Below, in pieces: positions 16,439 through 25,467 of a DNA stretch of 60,185 bases; position 1 is the stretch's first letter; every line of letters starts with the position of its first letter. Below the pieces are notes generated by a model. That model saw only the letters and a program-made list of their open reading frames with translations, did not search any database and had not been told where the DNA came from. Origin of the DNA: Paenibacillus cremeus (GTDB lineage: Bacteria > Bacillota > Bacilli > Paenibacillales > NBRC-103111); assembly GCF_007786445.1 (NCBI RefSeq), contig NZ_VNJI01000048.1, positions 1-60,185 on the forward strand, given 5' to 3'. A program made the position numbers and the translations under genes.

Positions 16439-18388
16439 TTATTCTTCTTTATTGTCGTTCGACTCATTCTTAGTATCGAAATCGAGCTTGTTGGCTTCGG
16501 ATTCTTGGCTTCCGCTTTGGATGTTCACCTTCACGTCCTCCGCACCTTCTCCAACTGGACCGAGTTTGCCGCTGGCGATCAGCTCGTTGATCTCATCCTT
16601 CTCGAGCGTTTCCTTCTCAATCAACGTCTCGGCGATCAAGCGGACTTGATCACTGTATTTCGTTAAGATTTGCTTCGCCCGATCGTAGCATGCACGGATC
16701 ATATTTTGCATTTCTTGGTCGATTTCGTAGGCAATCGCGTCACTATAGTTCTGCTCATGCCCAATATCTCTACCCAAGAATACTTGACCCTGCGTTGCAC
16801 CGAACTGCATCGGACCGAGTTTATCACTCATCCCGTATTCTGTAATCATGCGGCGAACGATGCCGGTCGCACGTTGAAAGTCGCTGTACGCGCCTGTTCC
16901 AACTTGACCGATGAACAACTCTTCAGCAACACGACCAGCAAGCAGTCCTGTAATCTTGTCGAGCAATTCATTCTTCGTTTGCATCATGCGATCTTCGCCT
17001 TCTTTAGGCAGCATCATGACATATCCGCCCGCACGTCCGCGCGGTATGATCGTCACTTTGTGCACCACATCGGCATCCTCTACATGAATACCAACAATCG
17101 TATGCCCAGCTTCATGGAAAGCCACCATGCGCTTCTCGCGTTCGCTGATGACGCGGCTTTTCTTCTGCGTCCCCACAATAACACGGTCAAACGCTTCGTC
17201 GATCTCCTCCATGGAGATGTCCTTGCGATTGCGACGCGCTGCGATCAGAGCCGCTTCATTGAGCAGGTTCTCCAGATCCGCACCAGTGAAGCCCGTAGTG
17301 TAACGGGACAGCTGATCCAGCTTCACATCTTTGGCCAGCGGCTTGTTGCGTGCATGCACTTTCAATACCGCTTCGCGGCCCTTCACATCCGGACGGTCTA
17401 CCGTAATTTGACGGTCAAAACGTCCCGGACGAAGCAGCGCCGGATCCAAAATGTCCGGTCGGTTCGTCGCGGCAACGATAATGATGCCTTCGTTCGCACC
17501 GAAGCCGTCCATCTCTACAAGCAATTGATTGAGCGTCTGCTCGCGCTCGTCATGTCCGCCGCCCAAACCGGCACCGCGCTGACGACCTACGGCATCAATC
17601 TCATCTATAAAAATGATACATGGGGCATTTTTCTTAGCATTCTCGAACAAATCGCGTACCCGTGACGCCCCGACGCCGACGAACATTTCTACAAAGTCGG
17701 AGCCGCTGATACTGAAGAATGGAACGCCAGCTTCCCCTGCAACCGCTCTGGCCAGCAAGGTCTTACCGGTACCTGGAGGACCAACGAGCAAGACGCCCTT
17801 AGGAATACGTGCGCCTACCGCTGCAAATTTGCGGGGATCCTTCAGGAATTCAACAACTTCGACAAGTTCCTGCTTCTCTTCATCGGCCCCAGCTACATCT
17901 TCAAACGTGACCCGCTTCTTTTCTTCGTTATACAGCCGCGCCCGGCTCTTCCCGAAATTCATAACCTTGCCGCCGCCACCCTGCGCCTGATTCAACAGGA
18001 AGAAGAACAGGATGAAGATAATCACGAACGGAATAATGGAGGTAAGGAAGCTGATCCAAACGTTGTCCCCTTCCATCTTCTCAATGTCGACTTTCGACAC
18101 ATCACTCGCGCTGATCAGCTTGAAAATATCGTCATTGTACGGTGCACGCGTCTCGAAGTTTTTCTTGTCTGGAGACGCTGCGGTCTTATATTTCCCTCGA
18201 ACTAGATACGTTTGAGCGTCATATTTCACAATGATGGAGTCGACATTTTTTTGCTGCAAGGCTTGTTGAAGCTTATCGTAGCTAATCACATCTTTCTGAT
18301 CATTCTGAGTGCTGATAAAATGAACGATACCGACGGTGACCAAAAAAATGAGCAAATAAAAGCCTGTATTGCGAATAATTCGATTCAT
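16439..18388 (-). CDS. ftsH: ATP-dependent zinc metalloprotease FtsH
   Basis: This membrane AAA+ protease degrades misfolded and regulatory membrane proteins. The 649-residue protein has two membrane segments (~7-24 and ~112-130) bounding an extracytoplasmic domain. The AAA core follows, with Walker A GPPGTGKT (~205), Walker B CIIFIDEID and the second region of homology RPDILDPALLRPGRFDRQ. The M41 peptidase zinc site is HEAGH (~430). The C-terminus is acidic. The ATG follows GGAGG at ideal spacing. It lies downstream of hpt, as in B. subtilis, with a promoter in the short gap. Confidence 0.98.
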   Translation of the reverse strand: MNRIIRNTGFYLLIFLVTVGIVHFISTQNDQKDVISYDKLQQALQQKNVDSIIVKYDAQTYLVRGKYKTAASPDKKNFETRAPYNDDIFKLISASDVSKVDIEKMEGDNVWISFLTSIIPFVIIFILFFFLLNQAQGGGGKVMNFGKSRARLYNEEKKRVTFEDVAGADEEKQELVEVVEFLKDPRKFAAVGARIPKGVLLVGPPGTGKTLLARAVAGEAGVPFFSISGSDFVEMFVGVGASRVRDLFENAKKNAPCIIFIDEIDAVGRQRGAGLGGGHDEREQTLNQLLVEMDGFGANEGIIIVAATNRPDILDPALLRPGRFDRQITVDRPDVKGREAVLKVHARNKPLAKDVKLDQLSRYTTGFTGADLENLLNEAALIAARRNRKDISMEEIDEAFDRVIVGTQKKSRVISEREKRMVAFHEAGHTIVGIHVEDADVVHKVTIIPRGRAGGYVMMLPKEGEDRMMQTKNELLDKITGLLAGRVAEELFIGQVGTGAYSDFQRATGIVRRMITEYGMSDKLGPMQFGATQGQVFLGRDIGHEQNYSDAIAYEIDQEMQNMIRACYDRAKQILTKYSDQVRLIAETLIEKETLEKDEINELIASGKLGPVGEGAEDVKVNIQSGSQESEANKLDFDTKNESNDNKEE

Positions 18389-18423
18389 CCCCTACCTCCT
18401 CTCAAAAAACGGAAACTTTGTAT

Positions 18424-18453
18424 ATTGTACCACAGCAAGTCTCGGCATCTCAA
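18424..18453 (-). promoter_or_regulatory. Probable ftsH promoter (extended -10)
   Basis: On the minus strand, TTGAGA (18448-18453) and TACAAT (18424-18429) are 18 bases apart, with TGG immediately before the -10. The promoter fits entirely in the hpt-ftsH gap. Confidence 0.6.
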
Positions 18454-18459
18454 CAAATG

Positions 18460-18999
18460 CTAACTCGAGTAAACTTCAGGCTTCAGGATACCCACATAAG
18501 GCAAGTTCCGATACTTCTCGGCATAGTCTAAGCCATACCCGACAACGAAAGCATCCGGGATCACAAAGCCTTTATAATCCGCATCCAAGTCAACGGTTCT
18601 GCGGCCCGGCTTATCGAACAATGCCGCTACCGTGATGGACAGCGCGTTACGCCGTTCCAATACATCGATCAGATAGCTGAGCGTCAGCCCGCTGTCGATA
18701 ATATCTTCAACGATCAGCACATGGCGCCCTTCAACGGATATATCCAGGTCCTTAATGATCTTCACTACACCGGATGATTTCGTCGAAGCTCCGTAACTGG
18801 ATACGGCCATAAAATCAATCTCAAGCGGAATATGAATCTGCTTTACCAAGTCGGCCATAAAAATAAAGGCTCCCTTTAATACACAGATGACGAGCGGATT
18901 GCGCCCCTCGAAATCCCTGCTGATCGCAGCACCCATCTCCTTTACCTTTTCTTGAATCTGCTGCTCGCTGTAAAGTGTTTCTTGTACGTCGTTTTGCAA
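18460..18999 (-). CDS. hpt: Hypoxanthine phosphoribosyltransferase
   Basis: This purine salvage enzyme makes IMP (and GMP) from hypoxanthine or guanine and PRPP. The PRPP-binding block VLIVEDIIDSGLTLSYL and the C-terminal DAFVVGYGLDYAEKYRNLPY, typical of Bacillus HprT, are present. I set the start at TTG 18999 (179 residues, the family length), with AGGAGG seven bases upstream. Longer in-frame reading overlaps tilS and has no homologous look. It lies between tilS and ftsH as in B. subtilis. Confidence 0.95.
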   Translation of the reverse strand: MQNDVQETLYSEQQIQEKVKEMGAAISRDFEGRNPLVICVLKGAFIFMADLVKQIHIPLEIDFMAVSSYGASTKSSGVVKIIKDLDISVEGRHVLIVEDIIDSGLTLSYLIDVLERRNALSITVAALFDKPGRRTVDLDADYKGFVIPDAFVVGYGLDYAEKYRNLPYVGILKPEVYSS

Positions 19000-19046
19000 G
19001 AGAGGTCCTCCTACTGTTCTTGAAATAATAGTGTGATGATTTATCC

Positions 19047-20492
19047 TTACACGCGGAGAAATGGGTTCTCCGGCATGTGAAGTCTCATATGTATAGAACG
19101 GACGGTATGGTCGGTGCACAGCGCATGTGAGGAACGCCTGATGCCCGGCAGCCAAAGAATTCGTCCGGTCGCATCCGCCACAATCGGGATACGCTCGCGC
19201 CTCGCAGATGGGATCTTCGCATCGATGAACATATCTTTTACCTTTTTGGTTCCGTTTAGTCCAAAGGGCGCAAACCGATCCCCCGCCTGGCGACTGCGGA
19301 CCGTCAAAGGGAAAACCAGCTCATCGGCATCAAACCTGGCCGCATACGGGTCATAGGGCTCACGCTTCAACCGCTCGTCTAGCATACCATCCGCGACGCG
19401 GATGTCCAGCCAGGCCCCCGTCTCTGGGATCTCCAGCTGCTGCTGATTCTGATCCAAGCTATGTCTGTAGGGTAGTGGTGGTAACACCATAGTATGTACC
19501 GTAATCCGATCATATTCCCTGCTAAGCCTAATGTTCTGCCCAATCTCCCAGCGGGTGTTCTTGTCCGCCAAAAGCAGTGCGGTACGTACTTCTTCGACCT
19601 TATGAAAATCGATTCCATCCGGATCGGAGGCAAGATAATTTAATATTAGTTTAATCAAACGCCTTTGTAAAGCAACATGTACCCCTGCGAACCATTTTGC
19701 CGACCAAATGAAGATTCCGTCGTCCGAGCGCACATGACGCTCCAAAATCGCTCGTGCTTCCTGGTCTAAAAAGTCATTCTCAGCCCCCGCCAAATCGGCC
19801 AGACGTCCTAAGGAGGCAGGCAGCTGCTCGTTATAGCGGCTCAAGTAAGGCAAAACTTCATTTCTTACTTTATTGCGAAAATATTTGTTCTCCAGATTGC
19901 TGCTGTCCGTACAAAAGGGAAGCTCATGCTGCACACAGTAAGCAACGATCTCTGATTTGTTTATACGCAGCAGCGGGCGGATTAGTTCCACACCTTTTTT
20001 TTCCATTCGTCGAAGAGGGATTCCTGCGAGTCCAGAGGGACTTGTGCCGCGTAGAATACGCATCAGCACCGTTTCCGCTTGGTCGTCGGCATGATGGGCT
20101 AGTGCAATCCGGGTGGCCCCCCTCCGCTCTGCAACCTCAAGCAGGAAGCCGTACCGAAGCTCTCTAGCGGCGACTTGCGCATTCATTCCCGTTTCTTCAA
20201 TATACCCCGGCACATCGATGTGGGTCCCTTCAAAGACCAGCCCCAGCCTCTTCGTTAATTGCTCAACCATCTCCGCTTCCCTTACCGACTCCTCGCCTCG
20301 AAATCCATGGTTCACATGGGCGACGGTCAGCTTCCAACTCCAACGTTCGGACAGCACAAAAAGGAGATGCAGCAGCCCCACGGAATCGGGTCCTCCCGAC
20401 ACCGCTACAACCACGCCTTCCCCTGGCGAGATTAACTGTTCCTCTTCCACAAGCCGCGCCACCCGGGCGCCTAAATCACTGGCCGAATCCAT
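19047..20492 (-). CDS. tilS: tRNA(Ile) lysidine synthetase
   Basis: TilS converts the anticodon C34 of the CAU-reading tRNA-Ile to lysidine using ATP and lysine. The PP-loop motif VAVSGGPDSVGLLHLLF (~residues 28-44), the LAHHADDQAETVLMRILRGT block, the TilS substrate-binding domain and the C-terminal RSRQAGDRF segment are present. Start chosen at ATG 20492 (481 residues), with a GGGAGAGG Shine-Dalgarno about 11 bases upstream; a TTG seven codons earlier is the alternative. Confidence 0.93.
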   Translation of the reverse strand: MDSASDLGARVARLVEEEQLISPGEGVVVAVSGGPDSVGLLHLLFVLSERWSWKLTVAHVNHGFRGEESVREAEMVEQLTKRLGLVFEGTHIDVPGYIEETGMNAQVAARELRYGFLLEVAERRGATRIALAHHADDQAETVLMRILRGTSPSGLAGIPLRRMEKKGVELIRPLLRINKSEIVAYCVQHELPFCTDSSNLENKYFRNKVRNEVLPYLSRYNEQLPASLGRLADLAGAENDFLDQEARAILERHVRSDDGIFIWSAKWFAGVHVALQRRLIKLILNYLASDPDGIDFHKVEEVRTALLLADKNTRWEIGQNIRLSREYDRITVHTMVLPPLPYRHSLDQNQQQLEIPETGAWLDIRVADGMLDERLKREPYDPYAARFDADELVFPLTVRSRQAGDRFAPFGLNGTKKVKDMFIDAKIPSARRERIPIVADATGRILWLPGIRRSSHALCTDHTVRSIHMRLHMPENPFLRV

Positions 20493-20539
20493 ATGTTCGA
20501 TAACCTCTCCCAATGCTTCACGGTAAAGCTAAGCCTGCT

Positions 20540-21451
20540 TTATTGCAACACCATATAGACCGTCGCTCCAAACAAGAGGAGGGAGGCGGCAAAGCAAATT
20601 TTGATCCACCCGCCACGTACCGGCTTTCTCCGCACCGCGCGTCGGGTCAAGCTTCTCGCCCGCCAATCCGCCGCGGCTTGCTTCGTGCTCGTATATTGAC
20701 CGAGCAGCGCTTTGCGCAGCACCGGGGCCTCCGAGGCCAAATAGCGGTTTTCACGCAGCATCTCCAGCAGCATCTCGACCGTACGGTTCTGCGGCAGAAA
20801 CGATTTGAAGCTTTGCAGCCGCCGTTCCCGGTCCGTCACACTCAGCAGCAGCGCTGCAAACGAAAATAAATCGTACGCATGGTCTGCGGTACGTGACCCC
20901 GCTCCCCAGAAGCCGCGATCAAACACTTCCGTAAACTGCTTCACAGCCCGGCCTTGAGCGGTAACACCACCAAAATCGATCAGCTCCACCTCGCCATAGC
21001 CTGTCACAATCATGTTCTCCGCTTTTAAATCTCCAAATATAAATCCGTTCTCATGCAGCTCCCCCAGCTTCTTTAGCAGGTTCAAGCCGACCAATGGAAT
21101 CCAGTCCGGGCCGTTATCCTTGAGAAACTCTGTAAGCGTCTTGCCTCGGATATAGCGCATGACATAAAAAGGCTGATCCAGCCCGCCCATGCTTACATCA
21201 TCGGAATCCACCAGAAATTGCCTAAAGGACGCCCCCGATTTGGATAGCGCCTTCAGTGCATTGACCTCCGATTGATGGTCCAGCGGATCGAACCCGGTCT
21301 TGAGCGCAAGCAGCTGCTTGCCCCGGCGCACCAGATACACTCTTCCGTTTGCGCCCTCACCCAGTAGGCGTTCCACGCGATATTCGCCCTTGTTCCATTT
21401 GCCGCAAATGAGCGTCCCTGCCGAAAAAGCGGACTCAAACGACGTAGTCAC
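20540..21451 (-). CDS. yabT: Serine/threonine protein kinase with C-terminal membrane anchor (YabT-like)
   Basis: A 303-residue Hanks-type kinase. The glycine loop is LLGEGANGRVYLV with the ATP lysine in LLALKTG. The catalytic loop reads FGDLKAENMIV, with phenylalanine-glycine where HRD is usual, and the magnesium motif is LIDFGG. A hydrophobic anchor lies at the very C-terminus (~284-302) after a basic linker. B. subtilis YabT, in the same position, acts during sporulation; the same role is inferred. The start is GTG, overlapping the yabS end by 17 bases. Confidence 0.9.
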   Translation of the reverse strand: MTTSFESAFSAGTLICGKWNKGEYRVERLLGEGANGRVYLVRRGKQLLALKTGFDPLDHQSEVNALKALSKSGASFRQFLVDSDDVSMGGLDQPFYVMRYIRGKTLTEFLKDNGPDWIPLVGLNLLKKLGELHENGFIFGDLKAENMIVTGYGEVELIDFGGVTAQGRAVKQFTEVFDRGFWGAGSRTADHAYDLFSFAALLLSVTDRERRLQSFKSFLPQNRTVEMLLEMLRENRYLASEAPVLRKALLGQYTSTKQAAADWRARSLTRRAVRRKPVRGGWIKICFAASLLLFGATVYMVLQ

Positions 21452-22211
21452 TTAACATCCCATCCTCGCCTGCCTGAGCACGCCCTTTGGTCTCGGTTTC
21501 GCGCTCACCTTTGGGGGAAGCCTCCCCTTTACTATCATCGGCATTCGCGGTCATAAATTGAACCACCTTGAGGAGCGCCGGTCCGGTCGGTGTCGTACCC
21601 TTCATGTTTAATTTATAAAACAATCGGTTTAGATTTGCAAGGTCGCGCGTCCAGTTCAGGTCCATCTCCACTTCTTGCTCACCGGACAGATTGCCGGGAA
21701 AATGAAAGACTGCCATCCAGCTATCCCCCATACGCGATTGGAGGCTCAGCTGAAGGTCATAGATCGCGTCCTTCACTGCTTGCAGTTTTGGCTTCATGCT
21801 GGCACTGGCATCGATCAATAGCGCGACCCTAAGCTCCGTCGTTTCCGTTAGCTCGTCGATGACACGAACGACCTCCGAGCGTTGGTTCGGAGGAAGCGAT
21901 TCGAGCTTGGAATGGCCTAAAATCGTTTGGAGCTCTTTGCTCACGACCTGCTGAATGGTTTGAACGACCGTTTTGCGCGTCATCATCTGCACCGTCTGGG
22001 ACAGCTGCGCAGGCTGCACCATCTGGCTCATCCCGCCGCCCGCTCTGGCAATCTCATGGATTTCCTCCGCTCCGTGCTCCCCGATCTCGCTGTCATCCAG
22101 CACGCCGATTACATGCACTACAATCCCTTCCGCGTTGGCATGAGCCGCCGCCACAACCGGACTGATACCTACATTGGAGCAGCCGTCGGTAATAAGAATG
22201 ATTTGCTTCAT
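21435..22211 (-). CDS. yabS: von Willebrand factor type A domain protein (YabS-like)
   Basis: A 258-residue protein has vWA metal-site motifs in an unusual order. ILITDGCSN comes first (~residues 4-12), then LLIDASASM (~139-147, the DxSxS MIDAS) and TTPTGPALLKV (~210-220). In most vWA domains the TDG strand comes last, so this looks circularly permuted. A charged, low-complexity tail ends the protein. It is paired with the YabT kinase, overlapping its start, as in B. subtilis. Molecular function is unknown. Start set at ATG 22211, with GGGGGT seven bases upstream; GTG 22229 is the alternative. Confidence 0.85.
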   Translation of the reverse strand: MKQIILITDGCSNVGISPVVAAAHANAEGIVVHVIGVLDDSEIGEHGAEEIHEIARAGGGMSQMVQPAQLSQTVQMMTRKTVVQTIQQVVSKELQTILGHSKLESLPPNQRSEVVRVIDELTETTELRVALLIDASASMKPKLQAVKDAIYDLQLSLQSRMGDSWMAVFHFPGNLSGEQEVEMDLNWTRDLANLNRLFYKLNMKGTTPTGPALLKVVQFMTANADDSKGEASPKGERETETKGRAQAGEDGMLSDYVV

Positions 22212-22315
22212 AACGATACCCCCACTCACGCAATGTCTATAATTCTAGTTCTAGTTTCGCCAAGTTTCCGATAGCCTAATCACGCTAGGCTGGACATTAT
22301 TGTAAGCCGAACGCC

Positions 22316-22360
22316 AAATAAGACTGCGGCGCTCGAATGGGAGCGTGTCGCAGTCTTTTT
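22316..22360 (-). terminator. Terminator after spoIIE
   Basis: On the minus strand, GACTGCG ... CGCAGTC with an inner GCTCC/GGAGC-type stem forms a long hairpin with a T-rich 3' side. It starts about 27 bases after the spoIIE stop. The plus-strand side also carries TTTTT, so it may be bidirectional. Confidence 0.85.
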
Positions 22361-22383
22361 CATTTTATAACCGCATTGCCGGT

Positions 22384-24852
22384 TCAACTGACCGTCTTCG
22401 GCCGCTCGATGCGCTGAATGCCCGGCCAACGGAAGGTCGCCCACTCCGGCCTGAATTTCTCCACTCGCGCAACAACTACCGTCATATCATCGTAAATATC
22501 CCCATGATGATACCTGACGACCCGCTCCAGCAGCACATCGGCAAAGTCCTGCGGCGTATCCGCTTCGATCTCGCTGATCATCCGCTTCATCCACATCTCC
22601 TTATTCACCGCATGGCCCGGCGCGTCATAGATGCCGTCGGTCATCATGATGAGCGTATCCCCGTGCTGCAGCGGCACGCTCACCAGATCGACGTCGATGT
22701 CCGCTACGATACCGACCGGCAAATTGTTCGCCGATACCGGGAACACTTCATTGCCGCGTTTAATGAAGCTAGGCGTGGAGCCGATCTTCAAAAACGTCGT
22801 CTGCGCGCTATATAAGTCGATCAGGGCCACATCCACCGTAGCAAACACTTCATCGGAGGAACGGAGCATCAGCACCGAATTCACGGACTTGATCGCCAGC
22901 TTTTCATCCATGCCGGACTGCAGCAGCTGCTGCAGAATCGTCAGCGCCGCACTGCTCTCCGCCCGGGCCCGCTCGCCGTTGCCCATCCCGTCACTGAGCG
23001 CTACGGCAAACTTGCCGTTCCCCAGCTCCACCGTGCTGAAGCTGTCACCGGACAGCAGCTCACCCCCTTTGGCTGCACCGGCGATCCCCGTCTCCACCTC
23101 ATACTCCTTGGTCGAGCCGAACAGCACCGTACTGTAGCCCTCTTTGCGCTCGATCGCCTGCTCATTTTTCACCGCGATGTTCTCCCCCACAATTTCCGAT
23201 AGCAGCGGTGCGATGATCTTGCGGCATTCATCAAAGCCCTTCGTATACTGATGAACAATCTCGATCTCCACGTTGCCCTCGTCCAGGCTGATCACATCGA
23301 TGCTGTGAATGGACAGCCCCAGTTCCTCCAACGCGCTGCGGATCTGCTCCTCCTGCATAAACAGCTCCTGCCCCTCGCGCTTGATCTCCTTGGCAAGGTC
23401 CTCCATCACCTGCGACACGCCCGAAAGCTGATCAGCCACCAGCTGCCGGCTGTCCATGATTTGCTTTTTCCAATGCTGATCGTTCTTGTACAAACTATAC
23501 TGCTGTTTCATATGCTCCAACACCTGTTCAGGCTTGATGCAGACCTTTTTCCACTCTGGCCTCAGGTCCTTGCGCGTCATATTCTCTCGAAGCTCCACCT
23601 CGGTCATCATTTCCGTCATCACCTTATAGGTTTGATAAAAACGCTCGTCCCAGCATTGCTTCTTCTTCCAGCAGTGTGTGCACGATTTCTCCGCGACGGC
23701 GTTCATAAAATGGCTGACTTCCTCTTCCTTTTGCAGCGGCTGAATTTCTGCCGTAATTTGCTTAAAGCTGCGAGACAGCTGGCGGAATACCTCCGAGAAC
23801 TGCTCCACCCGGCTGGCCGTTACATCCCGCACCCGCTTGGCATAATCATGCTGCGACTTGACGTTCTCCTGCGTGCCCGGAACGTACTTTGAGAGCGTTA
23901 AGATGACACCCTTCGGCGTCAGACAAAAGATTACCACCGCCGCCGCCGATTCCCAGGTTGAATTAAGCACCTCGGCCTGATTGCCCAGATAGACCGTCAA
24001 AATCGACGAGCCAAGCAGCATCCCAAACGAGACTGCGATCTTGTTCCCTTCCTTAAGCAGCCCCGCCAGCAGACCGGCAAAAGCCAGCAAGCTCATCTGG
24101 TAAATGGCACTGGAGTTGGCCAGACTCAAAATGAGCCCAGTGATGACACCCACCGAAGCGCCTAGTGGAGCCCCCCCAACGAGGGCAAACAGTAGAATCA
24201 AATAACGGGAAAGCACATGCTCGACCGTAACCGGCCCGATGAGCCACCCCACGGTCCCCGTCATGACGGACGCCAGAAGAATAATCAGGCAAATGATTTC
24301 CTCGTTTTTCAGGCTGTAATTTTTCCGGGTCAGCGTAAACACGGGAATCGCTTGCAGGAAAATATGTGTCAAAATGAGTCCGAGCGTTGACTCCACGCCC
24401 GTCATCATGAGCGAATACCAGCTAATCTGCTCCCCGGCCAAATGGGAGAACAGCTGAACGAAGAAGGTCGCGGCAAACACGATAACCGGCGCATAAGAGA
24501 TATCGGAGCGTTCAAAGCGCTCCACCCCTTTTTGGATCAAGAGGAAAACCAGCATCTCTGCGACTATATAGCCGGTATGCTGTGGGGCCGCGGAAAATAA
24601 GCTGCCGGCCACCAAAAACAGCCCCGTCCAATAAATAAATTCTCGCCTCAAAAAATACAAGACGGCAAAATAAGCGACCGCGAAGGGAGCCAGCTGATCC
24701 AAAATCATGGCTCGTCCCAACAAGAACGCCATAAATAACAAAAGAATGGACCATTTCTTAGCGACAATCGATTGCACCAATCGATTTCCTACGAGTGCCC
24801 CCACAAAGCCCTGCTTCACACGAGTCACTCCTCCCGTCCAAAGGGTTGCCAT
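22384..24852 (-). CDS. spoIIE: Stage II sporulation protein E, serine phosphatase
   Basis: SpoIIE sits at the polar septum, interacts with FtsZ and dephosphorylates the anti-anti-sigma factor SpoIIAA-P, which frees sigma-F in the forespore. The protein has about ten membrane segments (~residues 25-320), a central regulatory region and a C-terminal PP2C domain with SGDSFSTVELGNGKFAVALSDGMGNGERA, LIMMTDGIYDAPG and DDMTVVVARV. Start set at ATG 24852 (822 residues; B. subtilis about 827), with GAGGTGG upstream. ATG 24879 is the alternative. Upstream sequence shows Spo0A boxes and a long-spacer promoter. Confidence 0.97.
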   Translation of the reverse strand: MATLWTGGVTRVKQGFVGALVGNRLVQSIVAKKWSILLLFMAFLLGRAMILDQLAPFAVAYFAVLYFLRREFIYWTGLFLVAGSLFSAAPQHTGYIVAEMLVFLLIQKGVERFERSDISYAPVIVFAATFFVQLFSHLAGEQISWYSLMMTGVESTLGLILTHIFLQAIPVFTLTRKNYSLKNEEIICLIILLASVMTGTVGWLIGPVTVEHVLSRYLILLFALVGGAPLGASVGVITGLILSLANSSAIYQMSLLAFAGLLAGLLKEGNKIAVSFGMLLGSSILTVYLGNQAEVLNSTWESAAAVVIFCLTPKGVILTLSKYVPGTQENVKSQHDYAKRVRDVTASRVEQFSEVFRQLSRSFKQITAEIQPLQKEEEVSHFMNAVAEKSCTHCWKKKQCWDERFYQTYKVMTEMMTEVELRENMTRKDLRPEWKKVCIKPEQVLEHMKQQYSLYKNDQHWKKQIMDSRQLVADQLSGVSQVMEDLAKEIKREGQELFMQEEQIRSALEELGLSIHSIDVISLDEGNVEIEIVHQYTKGFDECRKIIAPLLSEIVGENIAVKNEQAIERKEGYSTVLFGSTKEYEVETGIAGAAKGGELLSGDSFSTVELGNGKFAVALSDGMGNGERARAESSAALTILQQLLQSGMDEKLAIKSVNSVLMLRSSDEVFATVDVALIDLYSAQTTFLKIGSTPSFIKRGNEVFPVSANNLPVGIVADIDVDLVSVPLQHGDTLIMMTDGIYDAPGHAVNKEMWMKRMISEIEADTPQDFADVLLERVVRYHHGDIYDDMTVVVARVEKFRPEWATFRWPGIQRIERPKTVS

Positions 24853-24918
24853 TCCATTTCCACCTCGCCAGTTTTGCATATTTTGATCGCACCACCCATA
24901 TACTTGTTAGTGGTACCC

Positions 24919-24951
24919 AGTATAAATGCAGTCTAGCGGAAAGTTTGTCAC
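24919..24951 (-). promoter_or_regulatory. spoIIE promoter with 21-base spacer
   Basis: On the minus strand, GTGACA (24946-24951) and TATACT (24919-24924) are 21 bases apart. Known biology: the B. subtilis spoIIE promoter is a Spo0A-activated sigma-A promoter with an unusual 21-bp spacer. A plus-strand TTTGTCACA (24944-24952), a relaxed Spo0A-box match, overlaps the -35. Confidence 0.75.
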
Positions 24952-24974
24952 AATGAGTTGGTAGGGTCAAAGTT

Positions 24975-24987
24975 TTTTCCGACAAAA
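24975..24987 (-). promoter_or_regulatory. Spo0A box upstream of spoIIE
   Basis: Minus-strand TTTTGTCGGAAAA differs from the TTTGTCGAA Spo0A-box core by one base and lies about 30 bases upstream of the -35. A second TTTTGTCGG copy occurs at about 25176-25185 and a plus-strand TGTCGAT at about 25115-25121. The remainder of 25010-25210 shows no gene. Confidence 0.7.
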
Positions 24988-25210
24988 TGAGGAGCCCTGC
25001 ACGAATCATAGGGAGTGTACGCCGCTCTAAGATTGGAAACGCTTACAAAATTTCTCGCCACTTTCGATACACCCTGTATCATCCTTAGACCGCCAAATCT
25101 CCCGCGTTGCAACCTGTCGATTCCGGTAACAATTTTGGCCCCATTCCAAATTGTTACATACCCGCCTAATCCCTTCCGACAAAAGAAACTTTAAGTCCTA
25201 CGCATTTTCC

Positions 25211-25258
25211 AAAAATAAAACCGGCCCCGCAAATCGAATCCGATTCGCAGAGCCGGTA
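25211..25258 (-). terminator. Terminator after tRNA-Met
   Basis: On the minus strand, ACCGGC ... GCCGGT encloses an inner GCGAATC/GATTTGC stem with G-U pairs, followed by TTTTATTTTT. It begins 15 bases after the tRNA 3' end. Confidence 0.9.
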
Positions 25259-25273
25259 TTTTGTGCATCTTTA

Positions 25274-25347
25274 TAGCGGCAGAGGGGATCGAACCCCCGA
25301 CCTTACGGGTATGAACCGTACGCTCTAGCCAGCTGAGCTACGCCGCC
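25274..25347 (-). tRNA. tRNA-Met (anticodon CAT)
   Basis: The minus strand folds as a 74-base cloverleaf. It has acceptor GGCGGCG with TGCCGCT, D arm GCTC...GAGC, anticodon stem-loop TACGG TTCATAC CCGTA with anticodon CAT, and T arm GGGGG TTCGATC CCCTC. CCA is not encoded. The sequence is of the elongator tRNA-Met type found at this position (upstream of spoIIE) in Bacillus; initiator or lysidine-modified tRNA-Ile are less likely alternatives. Terminator follows. Confidence 0.95.
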
Positions 25348-25421
25348 ACAACAAGCATGAGTATATACCACCCCAAGGCGGGTTGTCAAGCCAGTTTATC
25401 CTGGGTGCTGATCACATGAAG

Positions 25422-25456
25422 CAAAAAACCGCACAAGCTCAGCGGCTCATACGGTT
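25422..25456 (-). terminator. Terminator after yabR
   Basis: On the minus strand, AACCGTATGAGC pairs with GCTTGTGCGGTT (some G-U pairs) around a six-base loop and is followed by TTTTGC. It starts 12 bases after the yabR stop. Confidence 0.8.
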
Positions 25457-25467
25457 CTCATATTTAT

